DNA from: an uncultured bacterium
GTDB taxonomy: Bacteria; Patescibacteriota; Gracilibacteria; Absconditabacterales; Absconditicoccaceae
Direction: 5' to 3'
Length of the DNA stretch: 64,000 nt
Assembly (NCBI GenBank): GCA_946405785.1
Contig: CAMJIH010000001.1
Location: forward strand, 1 to 64,000
Every line of letters begins with the position of its first letter. Positions within the stretch are counted from its first letter, which is position 1. Of this stretch, positions 35,965 to 47,886 are shown piece after piece. Below the pieces are notes generated by a model, which was not told where the DNA came from, ran no database searches, and saw nothing but the letters and a program-made list of their open reading frames with translations. Made by a program: the position numbers and the translations under genes.

Positions 35965-36585
35965 TTACTTATATTTTTCCTTTAACTTAGCGATTTTTTC
36001 AGCTTTTTCTGCAGCTTTTTTAGCTTCTCTTTCAGCTTTTAATTCTTCCTTAGTCTTTTCTACAACTACCTCTTCTTTCTTTTCTTCTTTTACTTCTTCT
36101 TTAACAACAGCTTCTGGTTCAACAACAACTGTTACTTCCTTCTTCATTTCTTTATAAAGGAAAGGTACAGTAAATGTTCCAGCTTCATTAATCTTCTTCT
36201 TTAATTTTAAGTAATGAGATTCAATCTCTACTCCATAAGTTTCTTTAATAGCTTCAGCTATATCAGCTTCATTAACCTTAGCATAAAGAACATTATCTTT
36301 ATTAACTTTTCTAACTAATTTAACTCCACCATTTTCAGCCATCTTAGCAAAAAGATCTTCAAGACCAGCAGCTTTTTTAGCTCTAGCAGCTACAGCAGCT
36401 TGCATCTTTTGTTCATACTTATTCTTATTAGCTTTATCTGCTAATACAGCAATATTTTGAGGTAAAAGTACATTTCTAGCAAAAATAGGTTTAACACTAA
36501 CAATTTCGTATTTTTCTCCAAGATATTTATCATCTTGTAATAAAATTACTTCAATGTTTCTGTTTTTAACTAATCTCCTTGGCAT
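35965..36585 (-). CDS. rplI: Ribosomal protein bL9 with extended charged tail
   Basis: Large-subunit protein bL9. The N-terminal domain is recognised by IEVILLQDDKYLGEKYEIVS and VKPIFARNVLLPQNIAVLAD. A long connecting helix and a C-terminal domain follow, with VEIESHYLKLKKKINEAGTF. The last 50 or so residues are a Glu/Lys/Val-rich extension (KEELKAEREAKKAAEKAEKI) not seen in most L9 proteins, giving 206 residues instead of about 150. It is the only sizeable gene here that contains no UGA at all: its glycines are all GGN. It is monocistronic. Confidence 0.95.
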   Translation of the reverse strand: MPRRLVKNRNIEVILLQDDKYLGEKYEIVSVKPIFARNVLLPQNIAVLADKANKNKYEQKMQAAVAARAKKAAGLEDLFAKMAENGGVKLVRKVNKDNVLYAKVNEADIAEAIKETYGVEIESHYLKLKKKINEAGTFTVPFLYKEMKKEVTVVVEPEAVVKEEVKEEKKEEVVVEKTKEELKAEREAKKAAEKAEKIAKLKEKYK

Positions 36586-36629
36586 TTTAACACGCTTCTT
36601 TACGGAAGTAAAATAAAGTTCAGTTAGAA

Positions 36630-36657
36630 CTTATAGTGATTTAATTTATAAATGCAA
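36630..36657 (-). promoter_or_regulatory. Probable rplI promoter
   Basis: On the minus strand TTGCAT (36652-36657) and TATAAG (36630-36635) are 16 bases apart, about 45 bases before the rplI ATG. It is the best match in the rplI-tatD divergent gap. Confidence 0.5.
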
Positions 36658-36733
36658 TTGGTTTTCATTCTTTTTTACGCATTATTATTGTTTTTTAATT
36701 ATAAAAAGGTAAAAAAACCAAAGATAAATTTAT

Positions 36734-36739
36734 TATAAT
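36734..36739 (+). promoter_or_regulatory. -10 box of tatD, likely leaderless
   Basis: TATAAT ends 7 bases before the tatD ATG. The predicted transcription start would coincide with the start codon, leaving no space for a ribosome-binding site. No good -35 hexamer was seen. Confidence 0.5.
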
Positions 36740-36746
36740 CATTATT

Positions 36747-37553
36747 ATGAAAATTTTTGATTCACATACTCATCTTAACCAAGAAGACCTCTTCCCTAAT
36801 TGGGAATCATTACTTGAAAATTTCATCAATATTGGAGGACAAGGACTCGTTAATGCATGAGCAAACGAAGCATATAACCAAAACTGAGTATTAATAGCTA
36901 AAACTGCTCAAAAAAAACATCCAAATATTTTTGTAAAATGTATCTTATGATGGCATCCTTGTGATGTTGAAAGAATAGGAAAAGATTACAATAAATCTAA
37001 AAACAAACTTAAAGAAGATATATTAAATAACAAAGAATTTGTTGTTGGAATCTGAGAATGTTGAATAGATCTTCATTATGATGAAGAATGAAAAACTCTA
37101 GAATTACAAAAAAACTATTTAATTAGCCAATGTGAATTAGCACAAGAGCTAAATCTTCCAATTATAATCCACTCAAGAGATGCTTTTAACGAGACCTATG
37201 AAATACTAAAAAAATATAAAGACTTAACCGTATATATCCACTGTTGGTGATATGGACCACAAGAAATAAAAACAATGTTAGAGACATTTAAAAATCTTTA
37301 TATCGGATTCTGTGGAAATACCACATACAAAAATGCAGAAAATCTAAGAGAAAGTGTAAAAATACTCCCTATAGATAAATTATTAATTGAAACCGATGCT
37401 CCATATCTTTCACCACAATGATTCCGCTGAACACTAAATGCTCCAGAAAGAGTAAAAGACATATGAAAATATATTTGAGATTTATTAAATATCGATGAAA
37501 AAAAGCTTCGAGAACAAGTAGAAAAGAATTTCTTCAATCTCTACACTTCTTAA
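36747..37553 (+). CDS. tatD: TatD-family metal-dependent deoxyribonuclease
   Basis: Metal-dependent hydrolase/DNase of the amidohydrolase fold. The 268-residue protein starts MKIFDSHTHLNQEDLF (HxH metal ligands). It carries GIGECGIDLHYD (the active-site Glu), LPIIIHSRDAF, VYIHCGGYGP and LLIETDAPYLSP (the late Asp), all in the usual order and spacing. Many of its glycines are UGA-coded. The stop is 3 bases from the convergent response-regulator gene. Confidence 0.93.
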
Positions 37554-37556
37554 AAA

Positions 37557-38216
37557 CTATTTATTCATTCTATATCAAAATCATTTGATAGTTTCTATTC
37601 TATCCTTACCAATTTTTCTCCTAATAGTAGACAAATAAACATCTAATTTTCAGTCTTCTTCAAATCCTGCCTCACCTCACCAAATTTCTTCAATAATATC
37701 TAATCTTGATATTGCAATTCATTGGTTTTGCATAAGCATTTCCAATATTTGAAACTCTTTTAACGAAAATTTTAATTCTTCATCTCACTTAAATACTTTT
37801 TTCTGACTTCTATCTAAACGAATATCTTCAAAAGAAAGTTCTTCTTTCTTTGGTAATCTCTTAGCTAAAGCAAGGACTCTCGCTTCTAATTCTTCTAAAT
37901 CAAAAGGCTTTACTAAATAATCATCAGCTCATGCTTCAAAACCTTCTAGTTTATCATCCAACTGTCCTTTAGCAGTCATCATCAATATAGGAGTCTCAGA
38001 ATGAACAGATCTAATAGTTTTTGCAATAGTAATTCAATCAACTCAAGGAAGCATTAAATCCAATAACACAATGTCAAAATTCTGATGTTTAACTAATTCA
38101 TTAGCATAGCTTCAATGATCTACTCGAGTAACACTATGACCATCAAGTTCTAAGTATTGCTTAATACTTTCTGCTATTGTTTTCGTATCCTCAACTAATA
38201 GTAATGAAAGTGCCAT
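37557..38216 (-). CDS. Response regulator, OmpR/PhoB family
   Basis: DNA-binding response regulator of 219 residues. The receiver domain shows LLLVEDTKTIAES, the phosphorylated Asp in DIVLLDLMLPGVDGI, MMTAKG and YLVKPFD. The C-terminal winged helix carries LDVYLSTIRRKIGKDRIET and ends GFGYRMNK, as in OmpR relatives. It begins 3 bases after the histidine kinase stop, so the two form a cognate pair. The target genes are not evident from the window. Confidence 0.93.
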
Positions 38217-38219
38217 AAC

Positions 38220-39650
38220 TTAATTAAATTCCAAGATAAAAGTAACTCATTCTCATTTCTTACTCTCACATCTCAAATCGAATCACTGTTTAATTGCAAA
38301 AAGCTTTGAAAGGTATAATCATAAACCAAAACTTTTTGAATCAGTATGAGATGAATCTCATTGCCAAAATCTCTCCCATATTTTTCCTAAATTCTCTTCA
38401 TCGATTCACTCTCATGAATTCCATACCTTAAAACATTTATCAGAAAGACTGACAACGATTTCTCAATTATCATCAGTATATTTAAATGCATTTCTCAAGA
38501 TATTTGTCATAATACTCTCCCATCATTGTTGATGAACAGCTATTACTAATGAATTAGGAAATGATTCTTTTACATGAACTTTTTTATCTGCAAATTCTTC
38601 TTTTAATTGATTCAATACAATTTTTAAGCTAGGAATAATATCAATTTTTTCTTTATCTAATTCAACTTTTTCTTCTACTCTAGTAATTAAAAGTAATGTT
38701 TCTAATAAAGAATCCATTCTTTTAATCTCATTCTTAACTTCAAATAATGTTCGCTCATAATTTTTAGATTTACGAGCCAAATCTATTAAAGTAGACATTC
38801 ACATTAAAGGAGTTCTCATCTCATGAGAAGCATTTCTTACAAAATCTTTCAATCATAAAGTCTGAGCATGAATTTTCTCAAAAGATTGATTAAACTTAGC
38901 AACAACTCTATTAATTTCATCATCTTTAGCTCATTCAATTGAAATCTTAGTATCCAAATGATCAATATCTAATCAATCTAAAACCTCAATAAGGGTATTC
39001 AATTTTTTTAATGCACTTTTTACAAAGAACAAAGATACAATATATGAAAGTAATGTTCATATAACAAACATCCATATTGAAATCCAGAAAAGAGAATGTT
39101 GTAACTCAACCTGAGGAGTTACATTAAACACTTGTAAAGAATCTCAATCTTCTTCAACATAAAGATAATAACCATCAATTACTGAAATTTTAAAGAAGAA
39201 TTGTTTACTCAAAATATCTTTAGCCTCATCCGAATCAGTCTTTAAATGCAATCTATGTTGAGGAAAGTTCTGTTCAGGATTAAATCCTTGTCTTCCATTT
39301 GGTCAACATCTATCTCATATACAACGTTCATCACGATTACCAGGATTTCAAAATGGGAATGGTCTTTGAATATTTTCATCTATCTCTCATGAACTTATTG
39401 TCCTATTATTCTCATTTTCTCTTTTCTCACCACTTCATAAAGAATCTGAAGTATCAATATTTCTTTCTAAAATATTAGGACGATCTTTTATAAATAGATC
39501 AAAAGGTTCTATACGAAAATTTGTTAAATCAAAATACCAAGAAGAGAAAAAGAAAAAATTCATTACACAAGCAATAATCAACAATATTCCTGCAGAGAAT
39601 AGTGTAAACTTAAGAGAAATTTGAGTTGATGTTTTTAAATATTTAAACAT
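38220..39650 (-). CDS. Membrane sensor histidine kinase
   Basis: Partner of the regulator downstream. The protein has 476 residues with two membrane segments (LFSAGILLIIACVMNFFFF and FGISIGMFVIGTLLSYIVSL) around an external Asn/Arg/Asp-rich sensor domain of about 150 residues. A HAMP-like stretch follows, then the H-box ASHEMRTPLMG, the N-box NILRNAFKYTDDNGE and the G boxes NSGEGIDEENLGKIWERFG and FGLGLYLSK. The start at 39650 is an ATG, but an in-frame GTG 48 bases upstream would add 16 residues and cannot be excluded. Confidence 0.9.
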
Positions 39651-39710
39651 TACTGCTCATAATGAATCTAAAAAACTAGAAAGTTTATAATCAGCCACCT
39701 TAAATAAATC

Positions 39711-40289
39711 TTAAATTTTCATTTCTATCAATTCCAAAATCTTATCTCTTCACTGCTTTTTCACCGATGATGATAGGATTATTTCAGGAAGATATCCTAA
39801 TGTTTTTTGAACTTGTTGCTTTAATAATTTCATATTTTGAGAAACCGTTTTTTGGTTAGCTTTATCTGTTTTTGTAACAACAATAGAAAATGGAAGTTCT
39901 TCCTCTTTCAAACTCTCCATAAATTCTAAATCAATTTTCTGAGGAACAATACTTCCATCAACTAATACAAATATGAAAGGTTTTCTTTCCAAAAAATAAT
40001 CATGACTTTCATCTATCCAATTCCTTCTTGAAGCTAAACTAGATTTAGCATATCAATATCAAGGAAGATCAACAAAATACCAATTTTTATTTACCAAAAA
40101 ATAATTAATAAGTTGTGTTTTTCATGGTTTATCAGAAGCTTTAGCTATATTCTGCCCTAACAACATATTAATTAAAGAAGATTTCCCAACATTAGATCTA
40201 CCAATAACAGCCACTTCAGGAAGAGTCTCCTCTGGACAATCCTTCACTTTCGCTACAGATTTCAAAAAATTTACTGAAGTGATTTGCAT
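39711..40289 (-). CDS. engB: Ribosome-biogenesis GTPase EngB/YsxC
   Basis: Small GTPase that assists maturation of the 50S ribosomal subunit. The 192-residue protein has G1 VIGRSNVGKSSLINMLLG, G2/G3 KPGKTQLINYFLVN and FVDLPGYGYA, G4 VVTKTDKANQ and G5-like ILSSSVKKQG. Length is normal for EngB. It begins 26 bases after alaS and is followed by the histidine kinase on the same strand. Confidence 0.95.
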
Positions 40290-40315
40290 TCAATCTTTTT
40301 GATAAATAAAAACGC

Positions 40316-41890
40316 TTATTTAACAAAATGTAGTATAACTCCTGCTGTTTTTTGAACATCAATAATAGTTAATTCACGACCATCATCTAAAACAACACTT
40401 CATGAATCTCAGTTCTGTCATCACATCTCTGGATAAAAAGGAGTTTTATCAAATATTAAAATCTTTTGTCCATCATCAGTATCAATCTCTTTTAATAATT
40501 TTGAATCTTCAAAATTAAGATTTCCATATCAAACAAATTCTGTTGCTGGAATTCCTTCTAAATATTTAGACCAATCTGCTGTTTTTTGAAACATTGCTTT
40601 TGTACTTTGTCTTGATTTCTCCTTTGCTTTCTCAAGTGCTTTCTGATATCAATCTAAATCAAGATCAACATTCTGTTCAGCAGCTATTTCCTTTGTGATT
40701 TCCAATGGGAATCCATAAGTATCATAGAGCATAAAAATCTGATCTCCTGCTAATTTTCCATTAGCATTCTTTAATAAATCCTTCAAGATTCATTCTCATT
40801 TAGCAATAGTTTTTTCAAATTGAGAAATCTCATTAATCAAAGTCTTCTTAATTCTAGGTTCATCAAATTCTCTTAATCATTTGAATGCAACGAAAGCTGC
40901 ATCAACAAAACTATTTAATTCTTCACTACTTAATTTCTTAAGAAGGATTAAATTATAATAACATCTTCTTACAATCATTCTCAAAACATAACCAGCACCA
41001 ACATTAGATGGTGTTAATCCATCATTAATTAACATAAATGCTGTTCTCAAATGATCTGCAACAATTCTAAATTTTCTTTCATTTCACTTATAAGTTAAAC
41101 CTGTTGTTTTTTCTAATAATGAAATAAATGGAGCAAAAAGATCTGTTTCATAAATACTTTCTTTTCATTGAAGAACTTTACACATTCTTTCAAATCCCAT
41201 ACCCGTATCTACATTATGTTGAGAAAGCTTAGAAAAATTACCTTTTTCATCTCTATAGAACTCCATGAATACATTATTCCAAATCTCCATCCAATTATCT
41301 TCATCATCTTTTACATTAGATCCTTCTGGAGGAAATTCGGAGCTTCATACCCAGTAGAATATTTCAGTATCAGGTCCACATGGTCAAACTGGACCAGGGC
41401 TCCACCAGTTATTTTTTTCTGGTAAAAATGATATTCTTTCTGCAGGGATACCTGCTTTTTGCCAAGCAGCTGCAGCAACTTCATCTCTTGGAGCATCAGC
41501 ATTACCTTCAAATACAGTTACAGCTAATTTTCTTGAATCAAAACCAAGTTCATTAACTAAGAATTCATAACTCCATTGAATAGCCTCAGCTTTAAAATAT
41601 TCACCTAATGACCAGTTTCCCATCATATCAAAGAATGTTAGATGAAAACTATCTCATACTTCATCAATATCAACTGTTCTAACACATTTTTGAATATTAA
41701 ATAATCTATGTCACAATGGATGTTCTTTTCCTGCAAGATAAGGAATTAATTGTTGCATTCACGCAACATTAAACAATGCGGTAGATTCTTTATCTGCAAT
41801 TAAAGAAGCTTCTGGCAAATGTACATGATTCTTTGTAAGCCAAAAACTCTTCCATTTTTCTCTTAATTGTTCTGAAGTTAAATTTAACAT
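40316..41890 (-). CDS. alaS: Alanyl-tRNA synthetase, truncated form without editing domain
   Basis: Class II synthetase charging tRNA-Ala. The 524 residues cover the catalytic core, with [20 protein letters not shown] and [19 protein letters not shown], the tRNA-recognition helices, and the start of the beta-barrel with TPFYPEMGGQNGDSG. The chain then ends at LHFVK, where family members continue into the editing (HxxxH) and C-Ala domains and reach about 870 residues. No stop or frame problem precedes the end, and the next gene starts 26 bases on. A separate editing protein elsewhere, or a split synthetase, is possible. Confidence 0.9.
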
Positions 41891-41899
41891 AAGCCTATA

Positions 41900-42952
41900 T
41901 TAATAATTTAAATTAAATGTATCTAAATCAAGTTCACAACTTTCCAATATAAATTCTGAAGCATTTTTCTTTTTATCCCAACAATTACCATCAACGCATT
42001 CAGATCATAAAGAAACTGTTGTTCAAAGATAATGATATTCTAAGAATCTATTTACTATAGCCTTTCAATCTCTAAATCATCCGAAATACCATCTCGATTC
42101 CCACTTATTATCTTTCTCATCAAAAAGATTATCTTTATGTCAATTACCTTCACCAGGATCAAACAAGATATCATTAATTTGATAAACAAGTTTATTATCC
42201 CAATTGTATCATGCTATAAAATAATTTCAGCTAGCATCAGACCATGCACCTGCTCAATAATTTATTGGTAAATCTTCATCATTCTGGTTGATATAAAGCA
42301 TTCAATCATCATACACATAATTAACACGTCTTATATGTTCTTTTGATAATCATTTTTCTAAAGCATAAGCGGCTCAAGAATAATTAAAGAATGATTCATC
42401 CGATCTATCTAAGAAAGTTCTATCCTTCACAAAAGTATATGCAGCTTCTGGATATCAATTAATAAAACTCAAACAAGTAGCTTTATGTCAATCAACTTGG
42501 ATATCTCAATTTTCATCTATTGAAAAATCTTCAATAATTGAAATAGCTGAATGAGAGTTGGTATCATAGGTATAATCACTAAGAAAGACACCTCATAATC
42601 AATCAGGGAAACTTCATTTCTTTGCCTTTCTTCTACAATTCTGAACATTATCAGAAATTACATATGGTGTTCTATAAAGATTAGGAGTTCAACATAAAGG
42701 TAAAGATGCTAAAGCATAACGCATTAATTCATCTCATGAAAGATTCTTTGTATCAACAAATTTCAAAGCCTCTTCCAAAGAAATTTTTTCATTTTCATCA
42801 ATATCTTCTTGTATAGCACCAGTTGTTATTGTTACATTAATACGAGATAATCAAGTATCCTCTTCAACTTTTTTTTCACTCATAAGGAAAGCTGTTCATA
42901 AAAGAAGAACAGCCGCCAAAAAAATTAAAGATATACTAAGATTTTTACTCAT
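41900..42952 (-). CDS. Secreted protein of unknown function
   Basis: A 350-residue exported protein with an N-terminal hydrophobic segment (ISLIFLAAVLLLGTAFLMS) followed by an acidic linker. The body is rich in Trp, Tyr, Asn and Asp, with about six cysteines (for example PLCGTPNLY and SECVDGNCGDKKK). It has no recognisable family. It lies 27 bases after the phosphatase/propeller gene and 9 bases before alaS, so it is probably transcribed with both. A surface or extracellular role is likely from the signal only. Confidence 0.7.
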
Positions 42953-42979
42953 TTTAATCAAAGAACAAAAGTTACAAAA

Positions 42980-45154
42980 TTACTCAACATTATTAACAGC
43001 TCTTAAATTTCTATTTTCTTTATAAGCATCAATAAACTCATAAATATTAATCTTATTAACACCATCCGTACTTAACAAATATAATTCAGGTCTATCAGCA
43101 GTACTTGTAGGAACTGCAGCATCTATCACAGTTTCAGATTCAAGAGCGAACTTAAATCTAAACATATAATAAAGCTTAAAACTAGTTGAATAGTTACTAT
43201 GTGTTTTTGATGGACTTGATTCATATGCAGTCAATGTTTGATTATCTCTATCAAATAAGAATATATATGGAGAATCATCAGAAGCCAAAACTTTTACATT
43301 ATTTGAATAAGGACTTAATGTTGTCTTATCTCATCATTCGATATCAACAGTACGCATCTCTAATGTTGTTCAAACATTAGTACTTCTCCAGAATTGATAT
43401 AAGTTACCATCTCACCATGCTAAGAAGTTACCATCAATTGCAAATCAATTTAATTCTTGAGGTAATACAGTTCAAGATGATGCAACTACAGAATAAGTAG
43501 ATGGATTTCTATATTTATTCTCTGAACCTGGAACAACAGCATATCTTGTTAACAAAGCATTTGCCATGTTGTTAGGACTCTTCTGGAATAGATAGAATTT
43601 ATTATTTCAATATGTTCATATTCCTCAGATTGAAGTTGTAGACCAATCACCATCGACAACCTCCATTGGTTCTACTCATAATTTATTAACAAAGAATATA
43701 TTTCAACCAGCTGTATAACAGAATAATCCTCTCTTACTTAAACTTAATGAACAAGCTTTAGCAGGTTCTCACATATCATATGAAATAGGATTAACTCTTG
43801 TTTTATCATTAACAATTCAAATAAGAGCAGCTTGTTCTCATCAAACATTAATAGATGAATCAACAGCAATACTTACTAAATCTCACAAAGCTTCTTTTTC
43901 AGAAGAATTAAATGTAAAGATCTTTGTTTTCTTACCTATTTTTTCATCATCAAATTGAGAAAGATTCTTAATAATACGAACCATAAATCCTTCTTCATAT
44001 GCTTGAAGTAATTCTGTCTTTAATTTAGCAACATCTTCAATCCATAATCCATTTGATTCAACCACCTGAATCTTTTGAGAGATCTCATTATACTTTTCAG
44101 ATTTTTCATCTGAAGTTGGTTCCAACATCTTAAATGCAAAGATATCTTGCTTTATTCAATCAATTGTTAAATCAATAAATGCTCATGTTGAAGTTTGATA
44201 TTGAAGCTTATTATCTTGATCAGATTTAAATTGAGTAAAAATAGCTCAAACAAGGAAAAGTATAGCCAAAATTAAACATCAAACCATTACATAATACTTG
44301 TTTCCATTGAATACATTATTTGTCTTTTTCTTCCATTTCATCAAATCAACCTTTGAAGAAATCTTTCATGTAATTTTTGAAGTATATTTTGAAGCAAGTC
44401 CTGATAATTTTCATCAAGCATGAACCTTTTTAATCTCCAATCTCTTAATTGAATAGATTCAGATGAATCATACCTCTTTTTTATCAATTCTTGTAGAAAA
44501 AGTATCATCCAAGAAATCAAGTATTGCCATTTCATCTTCTTTTTCTAGTACTGACTCAATATCAGCCAAATCATGTTGATCCAAAACATCAGATAGTTTT
44601 GTTCAAACATAAAGCAATGCATCACCTCTCTCTAATTCTCATCCAATAAAATCAGAGAATTGATCAATACTAGCTTGATCATTATATGAATTTTCTAGAA
44701 CTGAATATACTTTTTCATCACGGAAAATAATCATAGAAACTCTTCAAATCATCCATGTTTTAACAGCATTATCCATGATAAGTTGTACATATCATTTCAA
44801 GTCACATTTTGGAACATTACGAAGTTTTTCAGCAAATGCTTGTAACTTAGAATTTAATCCTTGTAAATACTTTTCCAAACGTTTTTCAACTTCATCATCA
44901 GTTAACATATTATCCTTGATATCATCAACGAAATCTGCAACAAATTCATCAAAAATCTCCTTTTGATAATCAACAAATTTTTCACTTCAGATTTGGATAT
45001 ATACCTCTAAATTTATATCATCACTAATCTGATTACTATATAGATATACCTTTTCTGGATCAGTATATTCAACAGCATTATAAACGGGTTTCATTAATGC
45101 AGAACTAGAATATAAAATTCAATTTTCAACAAAAAAACATGAATTATTTTTCAC
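42980..45154 (-). CDS. PP2C-like domain, membrane segment and propeller-like external domain
   Basis: A 724-residue protein. The N-terminal 230 residues resemble a degenerate PP2C/SpoIIE-type phosphatase fold (VSMIIFRDEKVYSVLENS, DFIGGELERGDALLYVGTKL). Metal-binding Asp pairs are not obvious. A membrane helix follows near residue 285 (YYVMVGCLILAILFLVGAIF), then a coiled-coil stretch and a beta-rich external domain with repeated Trp/Tyr/Gly units that could be a propeller. The start is uncertain: GTG at 45154, ATG at 45193 and ATG at 45094 are all in frame. I chose 45154 because the extra residues (FFVENGILYSSSALMKP) look coding. Confidence 0.65.
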
Positions 45155-45283
45155 ATTATTTAATAAGAAAAGCGATAAAAAAATCAATATCATTATATCG
45201 TTTTTATCACAAAACTTAATCTTGTATTCTACAGTCATTTTTGTACATTCTAAGACAGATTTTTTATTTTTTGTTTAAAGCGC

Positions 45284-46477
<1,194 letters not shown>

Positions 46478-46492
46478 GGAACAGATTATAAG

Positions 46493-46527
46493 AAAAAATG
46501 CAGTAAATTTACTACTGCATTTTTTTA
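46493..46527 (+). terminator. Intrinsic terminator of ackA
   Basis: ATGCAGTA (46498-46505) pairs with TACTGCAT (46513-46520), the stem being extended by A/T pairs, and a run of seven T residues follows. It begins 16 bases after the stop of ackA. Confidence 0.88.
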
Positions 46528-46588
46528 ATTTCTAAATTAGATATTTATTCCTATAACTCTTTTCCAGTTTCTTTTGATATACTTAATT

Positions 46589-47674
46589 TTAAACTATCTT
46601 ATCAGCAACTTCACTAGAAGGTTTTGCTGCTGTAGCAACAAGAGCATCTTTATTACCTGTCTTTTCATATTCAGCTAATTGATAATAATATGGAGGTCTT
46701 CAAAAATGGCGATAATCTTTCATTTCTCTTTCTCTAACTCTTACACCTTTTCAAACATAATTTCTACAATCATCTTTTGCATCAGTTGAAGAACCTAGTG
46801 TTCTTACATACATTTTTCAATTCTTTTGATATGGTTTTGAAATAACCATCTCAATATGATAAATAGAGCTATGTTTCTTTTTTCAAGGTTTTTGATCCCA
46901 ATACATAAAATCTCATACCGTTACTTGATCCTTAGCAACATCAACATCCGCTCAAGAAAATGTTGCAGCAGTCAAACGTTGCTTAAATTTAATTCCTTGT
47001 TGTTTAAATGCCCAATTCCAAAGTCAAGAGCAATCAAATCAAGTTTCTGGAGATACTCAACCCCATTTATATTTTACTCAAATCTGACTCGCAGCAGATT
47101 TATATACTTCTTCAATAAAACGTCATTGAGATTCAGATAATCAATCAACATGTTCAGGAACTGCTTGTGAAGCAACTTCTCATCATTCACGAGACATGGG
47201 TTCAGAAGAAGCTGTTTCAGATCAAGTTGTTTCAGATCAAGTTGATTCAGATCAAGTTGTTTCTCATTGACTAGCATCTGCAGGATTTGAAGTTGTTGCA
47301 GGATTTGCTAATACATGACCATCTATAATTTCAGATTTCAACTCAGATAAAGCATCTGATGTAGGAATTTCCTTTATTCAAGACAATTTTTCTTTTACAA
47401 AATTCAAATTATCCATTTGATCAGGAATCAAAATAGATAATCAATGTTGTCTAAAAATATCAAGGAATGCATCTTTAACTCATCATTCATTAACCAAGTA
47501 GTCTTTTATCTGGTCTTTTAAAGCTAACATTGCTGGATTCTCTTTAACCAACTTATTAATATATTCATCAGCAATTCATTGTCTTACTTCTGACAATTGT
47601 TCCTTTATTTCTGGAGAAATATCATCCTCCATTTCCAACATTTTATTAACTAATTCTCATAATACCTCAGCCAT
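46589..47674 (-). CDS. NlpC/P60-family peptidoglycan hydrolase
   Basis: Cysteine peptidase acting on peptidoglycan cross-bridges. The 361-residue protein has a helical N-terminal half, a Thr/Ser/Gly/Glu linker with tandem 5-residue repeats, and a C-terminal catalytic domain with ETGFDCSGLWNWAFKQQGI (the catalytic Cys) and SSIYHIEMVIS (the catalytic His). No signal peptide is evident, so export may be atypical. It diverges from the CorC-type gene. NlpC/P60 enzymes act in division or in attack on other cells' walls; which applies is not shown. Confidence 0.8.
47215..47259 (-). repeat. Three tandem 15-bp repeats in the NlpC/P60 linker
   Basis: Three copies of a 15-base unit (TTTCAGATCAAGTTG on the plus strand, the third copy with one change) encode 5-residue Thr-Thr-Gly-Ser-Glu units. 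Each copy carries a UGA glycine codon. Confidence 0.85.
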
Positions 47675-47886
47675 AATAATGTATAATATATAAATGTATT
47701 AAAACACATATTAATTATATACGAAAAAACGGGAAAATAATAATATTTACAACAATATTCAACAATTAAGATTGACATTCTATCAATTTAAAGAAAAACA
47801 CTATTAATATATCTTGATTTCATTTTTTGTATTTCTATACTTCCCAATAAGAAATTATTTTTATTTATCATATTTCTTTATTTCTT

